This document shows positions 1 through 8,065 of a DNA stretch of 64,000 nt, piece after piece; the stretch's first letter is position 1, and each line of letters starts with the position of its first letter. The position numbers and the translations under genes were made by a program. The notes below the pieces were generated by a model. That model saw only the letters and a list, made by a program, of their open reading frames with translations. It was not told where the DNA came from and ran no database searches. The stretch spans positions 1 through 64,000 of the forward strand of contig NZ_FNET01000026.1 of assembly GCF_900100275.1 (NCBI RefSeq). The letters are read 5' to 3'. Origin of the DNA: Lentzea albidocapillata subsp. violacea. GTDB lineage: Bacteria; Actinomycetota; Actinomycetes; Mycobacteriales; Pseudonocardiaceae.

Positions 1-369
1 GGGGCGGCTCCAGCCATCCACGAGACCGAAGTCGGCCGCACACAAGTGATCGGCAACAGCTGCCTCGATCTACCACGAAGATCGCCTCCCACCTCGGAGT
101 GGATTTCGCGCCGTTCACGAACCCGAAGCCGACCGCAGACAGCCGAACGACGCCTCCGCGGCGGCTGCCCCCGACCGCCGCCGAACGCCATTTCCCCGCC
201 TCGGCGAGGCAGCCTTTGCCATGTCCGACGGCGAGTTGTCCACAGATCGGTGAGCGGTGGGTTGACACGCGCGAATCGTCGCTAGGTTGAGTGGAGGTTG
301 GTGGTCAGCCCCCTGGGTGGGCGGGGCCTCGGCTGCGGTTGGTTTGGGTTGTGGCACGTAGGGTGCCCC
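1..369. other. Non-coding left edge with possible promoter of the MFS gene
   Basis: I see no convincing gene in these bases; the open frames lack protein-like composition. One DnaA-box-like nonamer (TTGTCCACA, 236-244) is isolated and probably not functional. TTGACA at 262-267 and TAGGTT at 283-288 form a promoter-like pair with a short 15-bp spacer. A second -10-like hexamer, TAGGGT (359-364), lies five bases before the ATG at 370 and would give a nearly leaderless transcript of the downstream exporter gene. Confidence 0.4.
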
Positions 370-1560
370 ATGGGGCGGAACTGGTATCTGTTGTGGAGCG
401 GTAGCGCCATCTCGGCACTGGGGGACGGCATCTTCCTGGCGGCACTTCCGTTGCTCGCCACGACCATCACGCAGGATCCGAAGCTGATCGCCGGCGTCAG
501 CTTCTTCGGCGCGCTGCCCTGGTTGCTGGCCGCGTTGCCGGCCGGTGCGGCGGCTGACCGGTTCGACGGCAGGCGCCTTCTGCTGGCGGCGTTGTGGGTT
601 CAGTGTGCGCTCATGGCCTTGCTTGCCGTGTTTCACAGCGCGCACATCGCGTTTTTGTACGGCATGGCCTTTTTGATCGGCACGGCCGAGAACGTGCCAC
701 GGGCCGTGGGGCAGCCGCTCATCAAGGCCACTGTGGACAACCATCTGCTGGAGCGCGCGAACGGCAGGCTGTTCGCTTCGCAGGCTGTGGCGTTGCAGTT
801 CGTTGGGCCGCCGCTGGGTGGGCTGCTGTTCGTGATCGCTGTGCCTGCGCCGTTCTGGGTCAACGCGCTGACGTTCGCCGTCGCGGCGTTGCTGGTCAGC
901 AGGATGCGTACGGAACGCAAAGTGCCTGCGGCCAGGCCTAAGGCCAGGGAAGGCTTGCGGTGGCTGTTGAAGCACAAGGCGCTGAGGACCATCACGGTCG
1001 TGTCGGCTACTACGAACCTGTGCATCGCTATGACCATGGCGACGCTGGTGTTGTTCGCCCAGCAACGGCTCGGGCTGAGCGGCGCGGGGTTCGGCGCCTT
1101 TCTGGCCACGCTCGCGTGTGGGGGTGTTGCGGGCGGGCTGCTCGCCGAACGGTTGCTCGCGAGGTACCGGAACACGGTTACGGCGACTGTGGTGCTGATT
1201 CCGTTGATGTGGCTGGGAATCGCCACGCTCGCCCACGATCTCGTCACGGTCGCGGCGTTCGCGGTGGTGAGTTCGTTCTGCACTGCGGTGTGGGGTGTGG
1301 CGACGTCGAGCTTCAGGCAGCGTGTGGTGCCGACGGAGCTGCTCGGCCGCGTCAGCAGCGCGCAGACGCTGGTCACCTGGGGTGTTCAGCCGGTCGGCGC
1401 GCTGCTGGGCGGGCTGACGGCGGACTCCTTCGGGCTGCTGGCGCCCTGGTACGTCGCAGTGACGCTCCGCACCGCGGTGGGACTCCTCAGCCTGAAGTCA
1501 CTGCGCGCGCACGTGCGGGTGTCGACCACGTGCCAAAACCGGTGGACTCAGGCGACGTGA
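370..1560 (+). CDS. MFS transporter, probable drug/metabolite efflux
   Basis: This 396-residue protein has about twelve hydrophobic segments and resembles DHA1-type major facilitator exporters of the macrolide-efflux kind. It begins with an MGRNWYLLWSGSAISALGDG segment typical of the first helix of that group, and a PAGAAADRFDGRR stretch matches the conserved loop between helices 2 and 3. I chose the ATG at 370 over the upstream TTG at 298, because the extra residues are glycine-rich and unlike a membrane protein start. Substrate is unknown. It stands alone, convergent with the siroheme gene 33 bp downstream. Confidence 0.85.
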   Translation: MGRNWYLLWSGSAISALGDGIFLAALPLLATTITQDPKLIAGVSFFGALPWLLAALPAGAAADRFDGRRLLLAALWVQCALMALLAVFHSAHIAFLYGMAFLIGTAENVPRAVGQPLIKATVDNHLLERANGRLFASQAVALQFVGPPLGGLLFVIAVPAPFWVNALTFAVAALLVSRMRTERKVPAARPKAREGLRWLLKHKALRTITVVSATTNLCIAMTMATLVLFAQQRLGLSGAGFGAFLATLACGGVAGGLLAERLLARYRNTVTATVVLIPLMWLGIATLAHDLVTVAAFAVVSSFCTAVWGVATSSFRQRVVPTELLGRVSSAQTLVTWGVQPVGALLGGLTADSFGLLAPWYVAVTLRTAVGLLSLKSLRAHVRVSTTCQNRWTQAT

Positions 1561-1593
1561 ATGCAGAGTCCACCGGCGGCTTCACAAAGGAAC

Positions 1594-2802
1594 TTAACTA
1601 TTTGCGGAAGCAAGGCCTGCGACCGGGCCCACCACGATGATCGCCGGCGGACGAACCTCCCAGGCCTTCACGTCCGCGCCCAGGGTGTCCAAAGTGGACC
1701 GGTGGACGCGCTGGGCCGCGGTGCTGCCTTCCTGGATCACGGCTACCGGCGTGGAGCCGGGACGGCCTTCCATCAACGCCGCAGCGAACGCGCCGGCCCG
1801 TTCGACCGCCATCATCAGCACGACGGTGCCACGAAGGCGTGCGATCGCGGACCAGTCGACGAGAGAGCGCGGGTCGTCCGGCGCGACGTGGCCGGAGACG
1901 ACGACGACCTCGTGCGCCACTCCTCGGTGCGTTACCGGCACACCTGCCAATGCGGGCACACCGAACGCCGACGTCACGCCTGGCACGACGGTCACCGGGA
2001 TGCCGGCCTCCGCGCACGCCAGTAGTTCCTCGAAGCCGCGTCCGAAGACGTACGGGTCGCCGCCCTTGAGTCGGACGACGAACTTGCCCTCCTTGGCGCG
2101 GTCGATCAGTGTCTGGTTGATGAACTCCTGCGTCGCCGCACGGCCGTAGGGGATCTTCGCCGCGTCCACGACCTCGACGTGCGCGGGCAGTTCCTCCAGG
2201 AGCTCACGCGGGGCGAGACGGTCCGCGACGACCACGTCCGCGTGAGCCAGCAAACGCTTGCCCTGCACGGTGATCAGTTCGGGGTCGCCGGGACCGCCAC
2301 CGACCAGGGCCACACCGACGGGCGGCGTGGCCTGGTCCGCGATGCGGCCGTCGCGCAACGCCGCCACGAGGCCGTCCCGCACCGAGGCCGAGCGGCGGTG
2401 CTCGCCACCCGCCAGCACACCGATCAACATGCCGTCGTGCATCCCTGTGGCCGGAGTGACGGCCGTGCCGTCGACTGCGATGTCCGCGCGCACGCAGAAC
2501 ACACGCTGCGAGAGCGCTTCTTCACCGATCTGCGTGTTCACCTCGACGTTGGACGTGCACGCCACCACGTACCACGCGCCCTCGACGTCGCCGGCCTCGA
2601 AACGCCTCTCGTGCCACGTCAGCTCCCCCGCGTCGACCATGCCCTGCACGGCGGGGGTGACGGACGGCGACACGAGCTCGACGACGGCGCCGGACGCGAT
2701 CAGGCGAGGTAGACGGCGCTGCGCGACCGTGCCTCCGCCGACCACGAGGACGCGCCGGCCCCGGAGGTCGAGGCCGGCCAGGTAGTGCTGTTCAAAGGGC
2801 AT
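1594..2802 (-). CDS. cobA: Fused siroheme synthase / uroporphyrinogen-III C-methyltransferase
   Basis: A CysG-like bifunctional enzyme of 402 residues. The N-terminal part is a precorrin-2 dehydrogenase/ferrochelatase domain with an NAD-binding GGGTVAQRRL at about 22-31. The C-terminal part (from about 163) is a SAM-dependent tetrapyrrole methylase with GGGPGDPELIT (168-178) and RLKGGDPYVFGRG (244-256). It should methylate uroporphyrinogen III to precorrin-2, the branch point to siroheme and cobalamin. Length and order match the M. tuberculosis cysG gene, which also sits beside cobB and cobO. The ATG at 2802 gives the family-typical N terminus; a GTG at 2820 is an alternative. A 15-bp palindrome lies directly upstream. 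Confidence 0.93.
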   Translation of the reverse strand: MPFEQHYLAGLDLRGRRVLVVGGGTVAQRRLPRLIASGAVVELVSPSVTPAVQGMVDAGELTWHERRFEAGDVEGAWYVVACTSNVEVNTQIGEEALSQRVFCVRADIAVDGTAVTPATGMHDGMLIGVLAGGEHRRSASVRDGLVAALRDGRIADQATPPVGVALVGGGPGDPELITVQGKRLLAHADVVVADRLAPRELLEELPAHVEVVDAAKIPYGRAATQEFINQTLIDRAKEGKFVVRLKGGDPYVFGRGFEELLACAEAGIPVTVVPGVTSAFGVPALAGVPVTHRGVAHEVVVVSGHVAPDDPRSLVDWSAIARLRGTVVLMMAVERAGAFAAALMEGRPGSTPVAVIQEGSTAAQRVHRSTLDTLGADVKAWEVRPPAIIVVGPVAGLASANS

Positions 2803-2821
2803 GCGTAGAAGCATCCACACC

Positions 2822-2836
2822 GGACACGCCGTGTCC
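2822..2836. promoter_or_regulatory. Perfect 15-bp palindrome upstream of cobA
   Basis: GGACACG and CGTGTCC form a 7+7 inverted repeat around one central base, 20 bp from the ATG at 2802 and two bases from the alternative GTG at 2820. It looks like an operator for a dimeric repressor. No regulator gene is adjacent, so the protein that binds is unknown. Confidence 0.4.
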
Positions 2837-2853
2837 AGCCGAAGGGAACATGG

Positions 2854-3567
2854 TCACACGGACAACAGCTCGAAAGAGGTGGCCAGCACCCCTCCGAAGC
2901 GCTGCCCCACGGCTTCTGCCATCGAACGGAGGAACGGCTCCGGGTCGGCCATGTCGCCGCTCAACGCCTCCAGGTACGCCTTGTGCGCGCGCAGAGAGGC
3001 CACGGAAGCGTCGAACGAGTCGGTGATGTCCACGGCGTGCGTCGCCAACGGCGAGGACGCCGCCGCCACGTACTTCACGCCTTCCCACTTCTCCAGTCCG
3101 AGCTCCGGGAAGATCCACCGGTTGCCCGCGTCCCTGACCGCGTCGACGGCGGCGCGCCCGACGGCAATGTGGTCCGCCATGTTCAGACCGCCGCCGGGCC
3201 AGGTCTCGCGGTAGTTGCCGGTGATCACGAACTCCGGGCGGTGGCGGCGGATGGCGGCCGCGATGTCGCGCCGCAACGGGATGCCGTACTCGATGGTGCC
3301 GTCCGGGTGGTCCAGGAACTCGACCTCGGTCACGCCGACGGCCGCACAGGACGCGATCTGCTCCTCGACCCGCAACGGCGCGCAGGCAGCCGGTTCCATC
3401 GAGTCGATGCCGTTCTCACCACGGCACGCGAGCAGGTATTTGATGTTCTTGCCTTGGGCGGTCCAACGCGCGATGGCGCCCGCACCGCCGTACTCCATGT
3501 CATCGGGGTGAGCGACGACGACCAGCGCGCTCGACCAGTCTTCGGGCACAGCTTCCAGATCAGCCAT
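2854..3567 (-). CDS. PIG-L/LmbE family deacetylase
   Basis: A 237-residue protein of the zinc-dependent N-acetyl-sugar deacetylase family that includes MshB and mycothiol-conjugate amidase. The signature AHPDDME is at 19-25 (His and Asp ligands) and a second metal-binding ADH lies at 131-133. There is no signal peptide, so it is probably cytoplasmic. The start at 3567 gives the normal family N terminus; an upstream in-frame start would add a Cys-rich stretch encoded by a strong hairpin. It could act on mycothiol precursors or conjugates, or on a secondary metabolite; the sequence does not decide. Confidence 0.85.
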   Translation of the reverse strand: MADLEAVPEDWSSALVVVAHPDDMEYGGAGAIARWTAQGKNIKYLLACRGENGIDSMEPAACAPLRVEEQIASCAAVGVTEVEFLDHPDGTIEYGIPLRRDIAAAIRRHRPEFVITGNYRETWPGGGLNMADHIAVGRAAVDAVRDAGNRWIFPELGLEKWEGVKYVAAASSPLATHAVDITDSFDASVASLRAHKAYLEALSGDMADPEPFLRSMAEAVGQRFGGVLATSFELLSV

Positions 3568-3570
3568 GCG

Positions 3571-3602
3571 TGCAGGGTGCGCGCCGGAGCACGCACCCTG
3601 CA
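3571..3602 (-). terminator. Strong 11-bp hairpin between protease and PIG-L genes
   Basis: TGCAGGGTGCG and CGCACCCTGCA are perfect inverted arms separated by ten bases. The hairpin follows the S1 protease gene and ends only three bases before the PIG-L start codon on the same strand. It can terminate transcription, or it can act as a 5' leader structure hiding the PIG-L ribosome-binding site. There is no clear U-run. Confidence 0.6.
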
Positions 3603-3618
3603 ACAGACAAACGACGGC

Positions 3619-4395
3619 TCAGAGCTGGGCAGTGATCGCGGAGTAGTACGACGCGATGCGGCCGTACACGCCGGGGTAGCCGGCGGCGGCACAACCGCGG
3701 CCCCACGAGGTGTCACCGATGAGCTTGCCACCGAAGACCAGCGGGCCACCGGAGTCGCCCTGGCAGGTGTCGGTGCCACCCTGCGGGAAGCCCGCGCACA
3801 CCATGGAGGTGTTGCTGTACTGCGAGTACGCGGACCTGCAGGTCGCGTCCGAGGTCAGTGGCACGTTCGCCTTGAGCAGGTAGCGCGAGGCGGAACCACC
3901 GGACGAGGTGGTGCCCCAGCCGAGGATCAACGCCGAGTTGCCCGCCGCGTAGAGCGCGGTGTCCTGCGGCGTGGCCAGCGGCAGCGTGGCCGAGTTGAGG
4001 TTGCGGTCCAGCGTCAGCACGGCGACGTCGTACCCGGACGTCGCGGTGCGGTAGCTCGGGTGGACCCAGATGCGGGTGACGTTCACGACCGTGCCCGCGG
4101 TGCTTCGCTTGTCGTCACGTCCGTGCACGACACGCGTGCTGGAGGCCGAACGACCGGACACGCAGTGGGCGGCCGTGACGACCTTGTTGGCCTTCACCAG
4201 CGTTCCGCCGCAGAACTGCGATCCGGACGTGGACGCCAGGTAGACGACCCACGGGTACGTCGCGGTGCTTGCCCGCGTGCCACCGACGATCATCGGCGAC
4301 ACGTCGCCGGCGTTGGCCGCGGGGGCGACGAAGAAGATGCTCGCGAGAGCGGACACCACGACGGACACGATCAGGCGATGCAGGGTTTTCGCCAT
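3619..4395 (-). CDS. Secreted trypsin-like serine protease (S1)
   Basis: A 258-residue chymotrypsin-fold protease. A signal peptide covers about residues 1-29, and a short propeptide ends before IVGG (36-39), the usual activation point. The triad is His77 (TAAHC), Asp123 (YDVAVL) and Ser215 (GDSGGP). Asp209, six residues before the serine, predicts cleavage after Lys or Arg. A GGAAGGA Shine-Dalgarno lies before the ATG. An 8-bp inverted repeat overlaps the promoter region. It is the first of three S1 proteases in this window and sits beside a secreted metallopeptidase. Confidence 0.95.
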   Translation of the reverse strand: MAKTLHRLIVSVVVSALASIFFVAPAANAGDVSPMIVGGTRASTATYPWVVYLASTSGSQFCGGTLVKANKVVTAAHCVSGRSASSTRVVHGRDDKRSTAGTVVNVTRIWVHPSYRTATSGYDVAVLTLDRNLNSATLPLATPQDTALYAAGNSALILGWGTTSSGGSASRYLLKANVPLTSDATCRSAYSQYSNTSMVCAGFPQGGTDTCQGDSGGPLVFGGKLIGDTSWGRGCAAAGYPGVYGRIASYYSAITAQL

Positions 4396-4416
4396 GTTGC
4401 CAGTCCTTCCCTATAA

Positions 4417-4455
4417 CGCTGTGTATGCAGGGTGTGAAGCACGGCACACACAGCG
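4417..4455. promoter_or_regulatory. Inverted repeat at the S1 protease promoter
   Basis: CGCTGTGT (4417-4424) and ACACAGCG (4448-4455) are perfect 8-bp arms with a 23-bp spacer, roughly 22-60 bp upstream of the protease start. The arrangement suggests a regulator binding two helical turns apart. No cognate regulator is adjacent. Confidence 0.4.
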
Positions 4456-4518
4456 TCACGGGCGAAGAATCGGCGGCATAACCGCCATTAGTCGGTCATG
4501 TCCGGCTTCACTGTTGAC

Positions 4519-5889
4519 TCAACCGATGCCACGCGCCGTGAAAGCCGCCTGGACAGATGCGGCGTCCGCGTCGCCGTACAGCTTCTCGGCCGCCGCGACG
4601 GTGGCCGCCGCGGCCGCCTTGAAGTCGGTCGACGGCGAGTACGAGAACTGCGCCTCCAGCACGATCGTCGCGGACTTGTCGCGACCGAACTTCTGGTAGA
4701 TGTCCCACAACGCCCGCGACCAGATCTGACCGTCGAAGTGCACCTGGCCCTTGCGGTCGGCGTACTTCAGGTCGGTGTCGGTGCGACGCAGGCAGTGCGG
4801 CGTCTCGGTCGTGTAGGCCGTGGCGTCCCAGTCCATGATGCACGCCAACGGGGTCGTGGCCGTGTCCTGGGCGTCCGCGGCGGACATGATCAACGCCCAC
4901 CAGTCGCCGAAGCCCTCACCGATCGAGCCACTCTCGACGGTGGAGCCGAAGCCGGGCACCTGGGCGTCCTGGATCGCGTGGCCGAGTTCGTGCCACACCA
5001 CCTCGACGTCCTCGGCGTCGTCCACCCCGCCCGTGCCGAACGTGATCTGGTCCTTGTTCGGGTCGTAGAACGAGTTGTCCTCTTTCAGGCCGAGCGTGGT
5101 GATCTTCTGCGACTCGTTGTTGATGTTCCTGAACCCGAGGCTCTGGATGTACCTCTGCGACTCCGTCACGCCCCAGTAGGCGTTGACCTGCTCGAAGAGG
5201 TCGTTCGCGCGGGTGTACTCGAACTTGTTGCCGCTGTTGTACGCGAGCTTGCTCTTGGCACCGGTCAGCTGGGCGTAGGTGCCCCTGAGGTAGCCGGAAC
5301 CGTCCAGGTCGGACAGCGTGACCGACCTGTACGCGGCGGCGGGCACGGCCGAGTCGGCGTCGTCGCCGTCCTGCAGGTTCTGGTTCTGCTGCGACGACAC
5401 GGGGTTCGGGCTGAACACCTTGCCGGTGCCGTCCGCGTGCTTGACCAGGCTCTCGGTCCTGACGACGGCACCGGACTCCGCGTGCACCAGCGTGCGCTCG
5501 GATCCCCTGCCGCTGTCGGAGATCACCTCGTAGACGAGCCCGGTGCCGGGCAGCACCTTCAGGCTCGCGCCTTCGGGCGCACCTGCGGACTTCGACCTGG
5601 CGTCCTCGGCGGACACCGCGGGCGTGACGTCGACCGAACCGACGGTCAGCCGGCCGTCGTCCACGGTCTTCTCGCCGGTCACCTTGTCCACGTGCTCGAC
5701 GTAGTACGCGCCCAGCACCGGTTTTCCGTCGTAGGTCTGCTCGTACCAGGTGTGCGTGGCGGTCAGCGAGTCGCGAACGGTCAGCAGCCGCAGGCCTTCC
5801 TTGGGCGCGGCAGCCTGGGCGGTGATCGTCAGCAGGGACAGTGCGACGCCGGCGGTGCAGGCGACAGCGACGAGACGACGGGCTCTCAT
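4519..5889 (-). CDS. Secreted zinc metallopeptidase, M36/M4-like
   Basis: A 456-residue gluzincin. A signal peptide (about 1-26) is followed by a propeptide of the FTP/PepSY type, then a catalytic domain with HELGH as the zinc motif (around residue 300). ESGSIGEGFGDWWAL about 20 residues later supplies the third ligand. The text around HELGH (followed by QVPGFG) looks more like fungalysin (M36) than thermolysin. The protein ends soon after the catalytic domain with no C-terminal binding modules. It is probably an extracellular nutrient protease, possibly coordinated with the neighbouring S1 protease, although they have separate upstream regions. Confidence 0.9.
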   Translation of the reverse strand: MRARRLVAVACTAGVALSLLTITAQAAAPKEGLRLLTVRDSLTATHTWYEQTYDGKPVLGAYYVEHVDKVTGEKTVDDGRLTVGSVDVTPAVSAEDARSKSAGAPEGASLKVLPGTGLVYEVISDSGRGSERTLVHAESGAVVRTESLVKHADGTGKVFSPNPVSSQQNQNLQDGDDADSAVPAAAYRSVTLSDLDGSGYLRGTYAQLTGAKSKLAYNSGNKFEYTRANDLFEQVNAYWGVTESQRYIQSLGFRNINNESQKITTLGLKEDNSFYDPNKDQITFGTGGVDDAEDVEVVWHELGHAIQDAQVPGFGSTVESGSIGEGFGDWWALIMSAADAQDTATTPLACIMDWDATAYTTETPHCLRRTDTDLKYADRKGQVHFDGQIWSRALWDIYQKFGRDKSATIVLEAQFSYSPSTDFKAAAAATVAAAEKLYGDADAASVQAAFTARGIG

Positions 5890-5990
5890 GCCGGTCTCCA
5901 GTGCTTCGGGCCCGAGCAGGGTGGGGCCGTGTGCATGGCGACGCTAATCCGGAAAACTTCGGCGCAGACCCTACGAAAGAAGGAAAAACA

Positions 5991-7247
5991 TCAGCGTTCC
6001 CAGACTCCGGGAACAACAATTACGTCTGCTTCGACCGGATTGTCCAGTGTTGGACCGGTTCCGAAAGCGACGAACGCGACCGCGGCACCACGAGCGGCCA
6101 GGTCGGACGCGCCCTCGTGACCGACTTCGGTGCCGGAGCGCAGCAGCGGGCGCACGGAGTCGATCGCCTCCGGCGACCCGATCACGAACGCGGCGCGCCG
6201 GATCTCCGCCTCCGCACGGGGTGTGCGCTGCTCGGCCGGGCCCGGCCCCAGCCCGACCAACGCGAGCCGGCCGCGCGGCAGCACGCGTGCCGCGGCCACG
6301 GTCACGTTGTCCCGCTTGAACTTCTCGGCCGCCAGCTCGATCGGGCCGCCGTGCCCGACGCTCCGCGCACCACGCAACGCGGCCGCCTCCGCGACGCTCG
6401 CGGTGCCCATCGAGTTGCGCACCACCGAACTCGGGTTCGGCACCCCGATCTCGGCGAGCTCGCCGGTCGGGAACGTCAGCAGCTCGGCCGTGTCGCCGTG
6501 CCAGAAACCCCAGTCCTCCACGGCGTCCACGATGCCGGGTTCGTCCGCCTTGACGTCCGCTGTCGCGAAGGCCTTGATGGCACGCAGGTCCAGGCCGCCC
6601 TGAACGTCCAACTCGGACAGCGCGGCACCGACGCTCGTGGCCGACGCACCGCGCGTCGACCCCACCCCGACGACGAGCGTGCGCGGCACGATCCGCAACA
6701 CGTTCTCCTTCACCGCGGCGGCGCGGTCGTCGACGACGATCACCCACGTCGCGTCCTCACCACCCGCGACGACGTTGGGCGGCAACGCGGGCAGCGGGAA
6801 GTTCAACGGGTTGCGCAGCACGACCGTCTCGCCCGCCTCGATGGCGGCGGTGCAGCCCTCGACGTCACCGACCGCGGTGGCGTCGAGCTGCTCGACCAGC
6901 TCGTCCAGCATCGAGTCGACCATCGGACCACTCGTCACCACGGCCGTGCGGTTCAGCACGTCGGCGACGTGGCGGGTGAACACGTCCGCGTCACCGGCCA
7001 GCGCGACGACGAAGTGCTCGTCCACGCACACCACGGCGGGGTCGGATCCCTTGTCCCGCAACAGGGGCGCGACCAGCCGGACCGCGGACCCCGCGTCCAG
7101 GAACAGCACGACGGCGCCCAGGCGGGGCCAGAGGCTGCGGACGGCGGGCTTGACCGGTCCGTCGGGGACGACGGCATCGGCACCGAGAAACCCGGCCAGG
7201 TCAGCGGCGTCACCGCGCTGCGCCGGGCCGGCGAACACTCCGATCAC
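5991..7247 (-). CDS. cbiG: CbiG-like cobalt-precorrin-5A hydrolase with truncated CobJ-like tail
   Basis: A 418-residue protein. Residues 1-320 resemble CbiG, including a CbiG_C region with VGVGSTRGASA and ADVKADEPGIV. From about 326 a second domain begins like CobJ (precorrin-3B C17-methyltransferase) with ALVGLGPGPAEQRTPRA, but it stops after about 92 residues at VVPGV. Canonical CobJ continues for another 130 or so residues, which form much of the SAM site. The CobJ part is therefore probably inactive. The GTG at 7247 overlaps the previous stop as GTGA, showing translational coupling; a GTG at 7262 is possible. Last gene of the riboswitch-led operon. Confidence 0.75.
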   Translation of the reverse strand: MIGVFAGPAQRGDAADLAGFLGADAVVPDGPVKPAVRSLWPRLGAVVLFLDAGSAVRLVAPLLRDKGSDPAVVCVDEHFVVALAGDADVFTRHVADVLNRTAVVTSGPMVDSMLDELVEQLDATAVGDVEGCTAAIEAGETVVLRNPLNFPLPALPPNVVAGGEDATWVIVVDDRAAAVKENVLRIVPRTLVVGVGSTRGASATSVGAALSELDVQGGLDLRAIKAFATADVKADEPGIVDAVEDWGFWHGDTAELLTFPTGELAEIGVPNPSSVVRNSMGTASVAEAAALRGARSVGHGGPIELAAEKFKRDNVTVAAARVLPRGRLALVGLGPGPAEQRTPRAEAEIRRAAFVIGSPEAIDSVRPLLRSGTEVGHEGASDLAARGAAVAFVAFGTGPTLDNPVEADVIVVPGVWER

Positions 7248-8065
7248 TTCTTGTTTCCCCACAACAAGGTCACCGGGGTCGCCGGAGCGAATCCCGAGTC
7301 CAGCAGGCGCGAGGCGGTCCAGTGCACGCCCTCCACCTCGTACCCGGCGGCCTGCAACGCGTCGCGCGCGGGCACGATCTCGTCGACACTCTCGGTCGCG
7401 ACCACGATCCGACGGGCCGACACCGCGGCCGAGGCCTTGACCGCGCTCAGCTCACCCCGGCCGACGAACACCGAATCCGGGCGTGGCAACGAAGGCGCGT
7501 CCAGCTCGGCCTCCTCGACGCGGACGTCGACGCCGTGCGCGGAGGCGTTCGCGATGATCCGCACGCACTGCACGGGGTCCGGCTCGACCGCGATCACCGC
7601 GGCACCCAGCCGGGCGCACTCCACGCCGACCGCGCCGGAACCCGCGAGCACGTCCCACACCAGCACGCCGGGGCGCGGGGCGAGGCGGGCCAGCACGAAC
7701 GCGCGCACCTCGGCACCGAGCACGTGGGTGCGGCTCCCGTAGGCGTCGTCCGGGAGTGCCCAGCCGTCGTTCGAGCGGAGGAACTCGCTGTCCGCCAGGC
7801 ACAACACGGCGTCCGGGGCGCCCCAGCGGCGCGTCACCGCGTCGCGCGGGTCCACGGCGATCAGCTCGTCGCCGTCCTGCACCGTCAGCGTGCGGCGCCA
7901 GCCCGCGAGGCCCGCACCGATCTCGGCCGGGCCGATGCCCTCGGCGAGCCTGACGATCACGGCGGAGTGGGCGCGGCACACGTTCAGCGCGGGGCGCAGG
8001 CCGTCCTCGGCGTCGACGATCTCGACGGGACGGCCCGCTGCCTCCCGCAGCTTCTCCACCGGCAT
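7244..8065 (-). CDS. CobL-like protein: partial CbiE plus CbiT methyltransferase domain
   Basis: A 273-residue protein. Residues about 105-273 match CbiT, the precorrin-8 decarboxylating methyltransferase half of CobL, with a SAM-binding WDVLAGSGAVG near 135. Residues 1-105 align only with the C-terminal half of CbiE; its N-terminal tetrapyrrole-methylase start and GxGPG loop are absent. Full CobL proteins are about 400 residues. The ATG overlaps the stop of the preceding gene as TGATG. It may retain only the C15 methylation/decarboxylation step, may be non-functional, or may depend on a second CbiE elsewhere. Confidence 0.65.
   Translation of the reverse strand: MPVEKLREAAGRPVEIVDAEDGLRPALNVCRAHSAVIVRLAEGIGPAEIGAGLAGWRRTLTVQDGDELIAVDPRDAVTRRWGAPDAVLCLADSEFLRSNDGWALPDDAYGSRTHVLGAEVRAFVLARLAPRPGVLVWDVLAGSGAVGVECARLGAAVIAVEPDPVQCVRIIANASAHGVDVRVEEAELDAPSLPRPDSVFVGRGELSAVKASAAVSARRIVVATESVDEIVPARDALQAAGYEVEGVHWTASRLLDSGFAPATPVTLLWGNKK

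Noticed and set aside
236-244. DnaA-box-like TTGTCCACA, possible replication origin
   Set aside because: Only one box, no cluster, and no dnaA, dnaN or parAB nearby.
115-1236. Long minus-strand open frame opposite the MFS gene
   Set aside because: It is antisense to a protein with clear membrane helices; composition is Arg/Gln/Pro-rich as expected of a high-GC shadow frame.
4472-4486. GGCGG/CCGCC hairpin after the metallopeptidase region as a terminator
   Set aside because: Only five base pairs, upstream of the metallopeptidase rather than after a stop in the right sense, and no U-run.
5890-5990. Missing C-terminal half of CobJ after a frameshift
   Set aside because: I translated past the stop and found nothing resembling CobJ, so the truncation is not a simple frameshift.
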